Shown here: positions 20,301-22,116 of the stretch, piece after piece
Position numbering within the stretch: position 1 is the first letter of the stretch
Layout: each line of letters starts with the position of its first letter
IMG/VR virus record: IMGVR_UViG_3300020213_000513
Span: 1-22,116 of that record
From: a virus
DNA length: 22,116 bases
Direction: 5' to 3' (one strand)
Translations under genes and position numbers: made by a program
Notes under the pieces: generated by a model
Seen by the model: the letters and a program-made list of their open reading frames with translations, nothing else
What the model was told of the DNA's origin: nothing
The model's database searches: none

Positions 20301-20668
20301 TCCGCCCTCCAATCAGTCGCGTTGCTCGCGCGCCAGTGCTCATAGAAGCTGATTATTGTGTACAGCTCCTCCGGAGAGCACTTCGAGCAAGTCTCGATCG
20401 CGTTGGTCTGGTTGCTTAAATAGGAGTAGAAGGCCCGGAACTCGCGCGCGTGTTCGTGCCGATCATTGTGCAGCCAAGAATCAGGACTGATCGGTGGCGC
20501 CACTACGAGGCGAAGCTGAATCAGCTCCGGATCTGTCCAATCAGTCGCATTGCTCGCCCTGGTGAGCACCCACAGGTAGACCGGATCGCCCTGGTTGACG
20601 CCGAGCCAGACGATGATGTCGAGGGCGAGTAGCCAGAAATGCAGGCGGAGGTTGTGAAGGGCGGTCAT
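20297..20668 (-). CDS. Hypothetical protein (123 aa) with N-terminal hydrophobic segment
   Basis: ATG 20668 overlaps the methyltransferase stop (ATGA). The N-terminus (LHFWLLALDIIVWLGV) could be a membrane segment or a buried helix. The motif ASNATDW occurs twice (LTRASNATDWTDPE and HWRASNATDWRAE), encoded by nearly identical 21-base stretches at 20310-20330 and 20538-20558. A CSKC motif is present near the C-terminus. No family recognised. Confidence 0.6.
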   Translation of the reverse strand: MTALHNLRLHFWLLALDIIVWLGVNQGDPVYLWVLTRASNATDWTDPELIQLRLVVAPPISPDSWLHNDRHEHAREFRAFYSYLSNQTNAIETCSKCSPEELYTIISFYEHWRASNATDWRAE

Positions 20669-21153
20669 GGCTTCCACCGCCAGTGAGACCGACCAGTCAA
20701 GCCGCCGTAGAACACGCTGAGAATCAGGTCTTTCGGAAAGCTATTCTTCCCGTCGAAGCTCAAGCGCGGCGACAGCTCAATCACGTGAGCATTCGGGACG
20801 ACGTGCTGCTGAAACCAGTTTGCTCCGACGCTCGCCGGAGTGAGCAGAAGGATGCGAGCGCCGAGCTTCATCTCCGTCGCGCACTTCTCGGCCCACGGCG
20901 CGATGCAGCCGAATTCGGGATTGAGCCAGCAGACGAGCCCGCCCGACTTGACGCGCCACTCTTGCTTGAGTGAGTCCTGCTCCTTTGTGAAGTAGTTTGG
21001 CGCCTTTGCGTTTTCAGGCGTAGCGGCCAAGTCCCACGACAAGAAACCGAAGCGGAGGGCAACGGCTTGCAAGAATTCTCCAGGCGTCTCGTACGCCTGG
21101 AAGCTCTTGCCTCGATTCATCGAAGCGCCCGTGATGATGTTTCCGTCAGCCAT
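20665..21153 (-). CDS. Dam-like DNA N6-adenine methyltransferase (phage type)
   Basis: ATG 21153 shares a base with the upstream stop (TGATG), with GGAGG 8 bases before; the longer frame is rejected. The 162-residue product matches the short phage Dam family: FQAYETPGEFLQAVALRFGF (residues 18-37), LSWDLAATPENAKAPNYFT, a DSLKQEW segment and LVCWLNPEFGCIAPWAEKC, where NPEF takes the place of the usual (D/N)PP(Y/F). SPRLSFDGKN follows. Such enzymes protect phage DNA from host restriction. The changed motif residue may reduce activity. Confidence 0.8.
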   Translation of the reverse strand: MADGNIITGASMNRGKSFQAYETPGEFLQAVALRFGFLSWDLAATPENAKAPNYFTKEQDSLKQEWRVKSGGLVCWLNPEFGCIAPWAEKCATEMKLGARILLLTPASVGANWFQQHVVPNAHVIELSPRLSFDGKNSFPKDLILSVFYGGLTGRSHWRWKP

Positions 21154-21410
21154 CAATGAATCCTCCATGCGACAAGCAACAAGAGCGCCGCAACAACCGC
21201 GAGCGCGCCCCAACCTCGGCGCAGTCGGCGGGATTGGTTGCGACAGGCGGGGCACTGTTGACCGCGCTGGCGCAGTTCTTGGGCAATCTGGACGCGCGCC
21301 TCAGCGGTCGCCGCGTACACGGCCCAAAATGACAACACGCTACCAGTCGGATCGTTAAACGATGACCACTCGGTGTCCTTGCGCGGATGCCCGCATGACC
21401 AAACAGCCAT
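21153..21410 (-). CDS. Small membrane-anchored zinc protein (85 aa)
   Basis: ATG 21410 shares a base with the preceding stop (TGATG). Residues 1-60 contain CGHPRKDTEW and CPACRNQSRR, a possible zinc site shared by Cys/His pairs. The C-terminus has a single hydrophobic segment, GALAVVAALLLLVAWRIH, likely a transmembrane helix with a very short tail. A membrane-associated phage accessory protein is plausible. No family recognised. Confidence 0.6.
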   Translation of the reverse strand: MAVWSCGHPRKDTEWSSFNDPTGSVLSFWAVYAATAEARVQIAQELRQRGQQCPACRNQSRRLRRGWGALAVVAALLLLVAWRIH

Positions 21411-21577
21411 CAGAATTGCCCCTTCGAGTTAGCCAATTGCAGCGCCTCAAGCCCGGCCTTGATGCGAATTGCCAAACAGTCAGGGCAAAGTAAAAGCAGG
21501 AAGCCCGCGCTGTCGTCAGTCGCGTGATCCCACTTTTTGCAAGATTGGCAGCTGTAGGCGCGGAGTGGCTTGCTCAC
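21410..21577 (-). CDS. Small zinc-binding protein (55 aa), GTG start
   Basis: GTG 21577 overlaps the preceding stop (GTGA). The product starts MSKPLRAYSCQSCKKWDHAT and has a second CPDC in LLLLCPDCLAIRIKAGLEAL, so two C-x2-C pairs form one likely zinc ribbon. A longer frame upstream is in the shadow of the preceding gene. Confidence 0.6.
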   Translation of the reverse strand: MSKPLRAYSCQSCKKWDHATDDSAGFLLLLCPDCLAIRIKAGLEALQLANSKGQF

Positions 21578-21783
21578 CGGTTGTCCTCGTGAGCTTCCCA
21601 TGCCGCCCAAGCTCGCTCGGCCTGCTTGACGTCCGCAGCCGTGCCCACCCAACCGACGCCACAAGCTGGGCAGAACAGCGTGGCGTCCCGTGGGCCGTCC
21701 CAGCGCTCCACCTCACGGGTAGGCGTCCCGAGCGTCATTCCGCAGTCGGGACACGCGGGGCAGTCGTGATGGGGCTCAGTCAC
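21574..21783 (-). CDS. Zinc-ribbon protein (69 aa; Lar/restriction-alleviation-like)
   Basis: GTG 21783 overlaps the preceding stop by 8 bases (GTGACTGA). The product, MTEPHHDCPACPDCGMTLGT, then DATLFCPACGVGWVGTAADV, then QAERAWAAWEA, has two C-x2-C pairs and an 'A.RAW..W' tail like that of Lar-type restriction-alleviation and related phage zinc ribbons. The similarity is in the pattern only. Confidence 0.62.
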   Translation of the reverse strand: MTEPHHDCPACPDCGMTLGTPTREVERWDGPRDATLFCPACGVGWVGTAADVKQAERAWAAWEAHEDNR

Positions 21784-21988
21784 AGTTGGCCCCGCGGCGT
21801 TTGGTCTGCCACCGAATCGCATCTTCGATTGCCAGCCGGTCAACGCCGTGACGCGAGGCCAGTGACGCGATGCTGTCACCGAGAAAAAACATCCTGGTGA
21901 TGGCGGCGCCGTTACGTCGTAGGCGTCGGCGATCATTGGCGCGTTGCTTGGCGACGTAGGCTGTCGCGTCGGGCTGAGGCTTGCTCAC
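21776..21988 (-). CDS. Helix-turn-helix protein (70 aa), GTG start
   Basis: GTG 21988 overlaps the stop of the partial gene upstream (GTGA). The first half is basic (YVAKQRANDRRRLRRNGAAI). The second half, LGDSIASLASRHGVDRLAIE, then DAIRWQTKRR, is a clear helix-turn-helix. It is probably a small DNA-binding regulator. Confidence 0.6.
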   Translation of the reverse strand: MSKPQPDATAYVAKQRANDRRRLRRNGAAITRMFFLGDSIASLASRHGVDRLAIEDAIRWQTKRRGANCD

Positions 21989-22116
21989 TGAGCCACCGCC
22001 AGCGACGTGCCGATTTCTCCCAGAGAAAACCCATATCTTAACGGCATCATTACCACCGTCCAGGTCGAACCAATGATGTGCACCGGCTCCAGCTGACCGC
22101 CGGTCCACACGTCGAT
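21985..22116 (-). CDS. C-terminal end of an unknown gene, partial at the right edge
   Basis: This frame is open from the last base of the window to TGA at 21985-21987, which overlaps the next GTG. The visible 42 residues (IDVWTGGQLEPVHIIGSTWT, then VVMMPLRYGFSLGEIG..., ending LAVAQ) are hydrophobic and protein-like. No family can be named from this fragment. Confidence 0.55.
   Translation of the reverse strand: MDVWTGGQLEPVHIIGSTWTVVMMPLRYGFSLGEIGTSLAVAQ

Overview
The window is a piece of a tailed double-stranded DNA phage or prophage (Caudoviricetes). This rests on the terminase small and large subunits, the portal and the start of a minor head protein at the left end, all transcribed leftwards. 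No host marker is present; the sequence is GC-rich by eye and I would not name a host. Every gene I can support lies on the minus strand, so transcription runs from 22116 towards 1. Almost every junction is a 1-, 4- or 8-base stop/start overlap (ATGA, GTGA, TTGA, TGATG, GTGACTGA), so the window reads as one long translationally coupled operon.

In transcription order: (a) 22116-18991 holds small early proteins (HTH and zinc-binding miniproteins), a Dam-like adenine methyltransferase and a VRR-NUC nuclease; (b) 18994-15614 holds a PD-(D/E)xK-like protein, a DnaD-like initiator or helicase loader, a DnaG-type primase and a DnaB-type helicase; (c) 15617-11430 holds a cassette that looks like a type IV-B CRISPR-Cas effector operon: csf1-like, a small helical cas11-like gene, csf2-like, csf3-like, two accessory genes and a cysH-like PAPS-reductase-family gene. 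No CRISPR array, cas6, dinG, cas1 or cas2 is visible. The cassette is bounded by a perfect 27-bp direct repeat that copies the last codons of the DnaB-type gene together with the ribosome-binding site and start region of the next gene; (d) 11433-5107 holds an SF2 helicase with a zinc ribbon, two tandem paralogous multi-zinc-finger/HTH proteins with 5 and 3 near-identical fingers, a Pth2-type peptidyl-tRNA hydrolase and many small unknown proteins; (e) 5048-1 holds terS, terL with an intein, the portal (apparently split by a -1 frame change) and a partial minor head protein.

The most notable items are the phage-borne csf/cysH cassette with its repeat-bounded ends; the terL intein, which sits at the nuclease motif and has a complete HNH endonuclease in a different reading frame of the same DNA; the expanding zinc-finger paralogues; and several micro-ORFs that fit exactly between coupled neighbours. 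Family names come from motif recognition by reading only; no database search was run.
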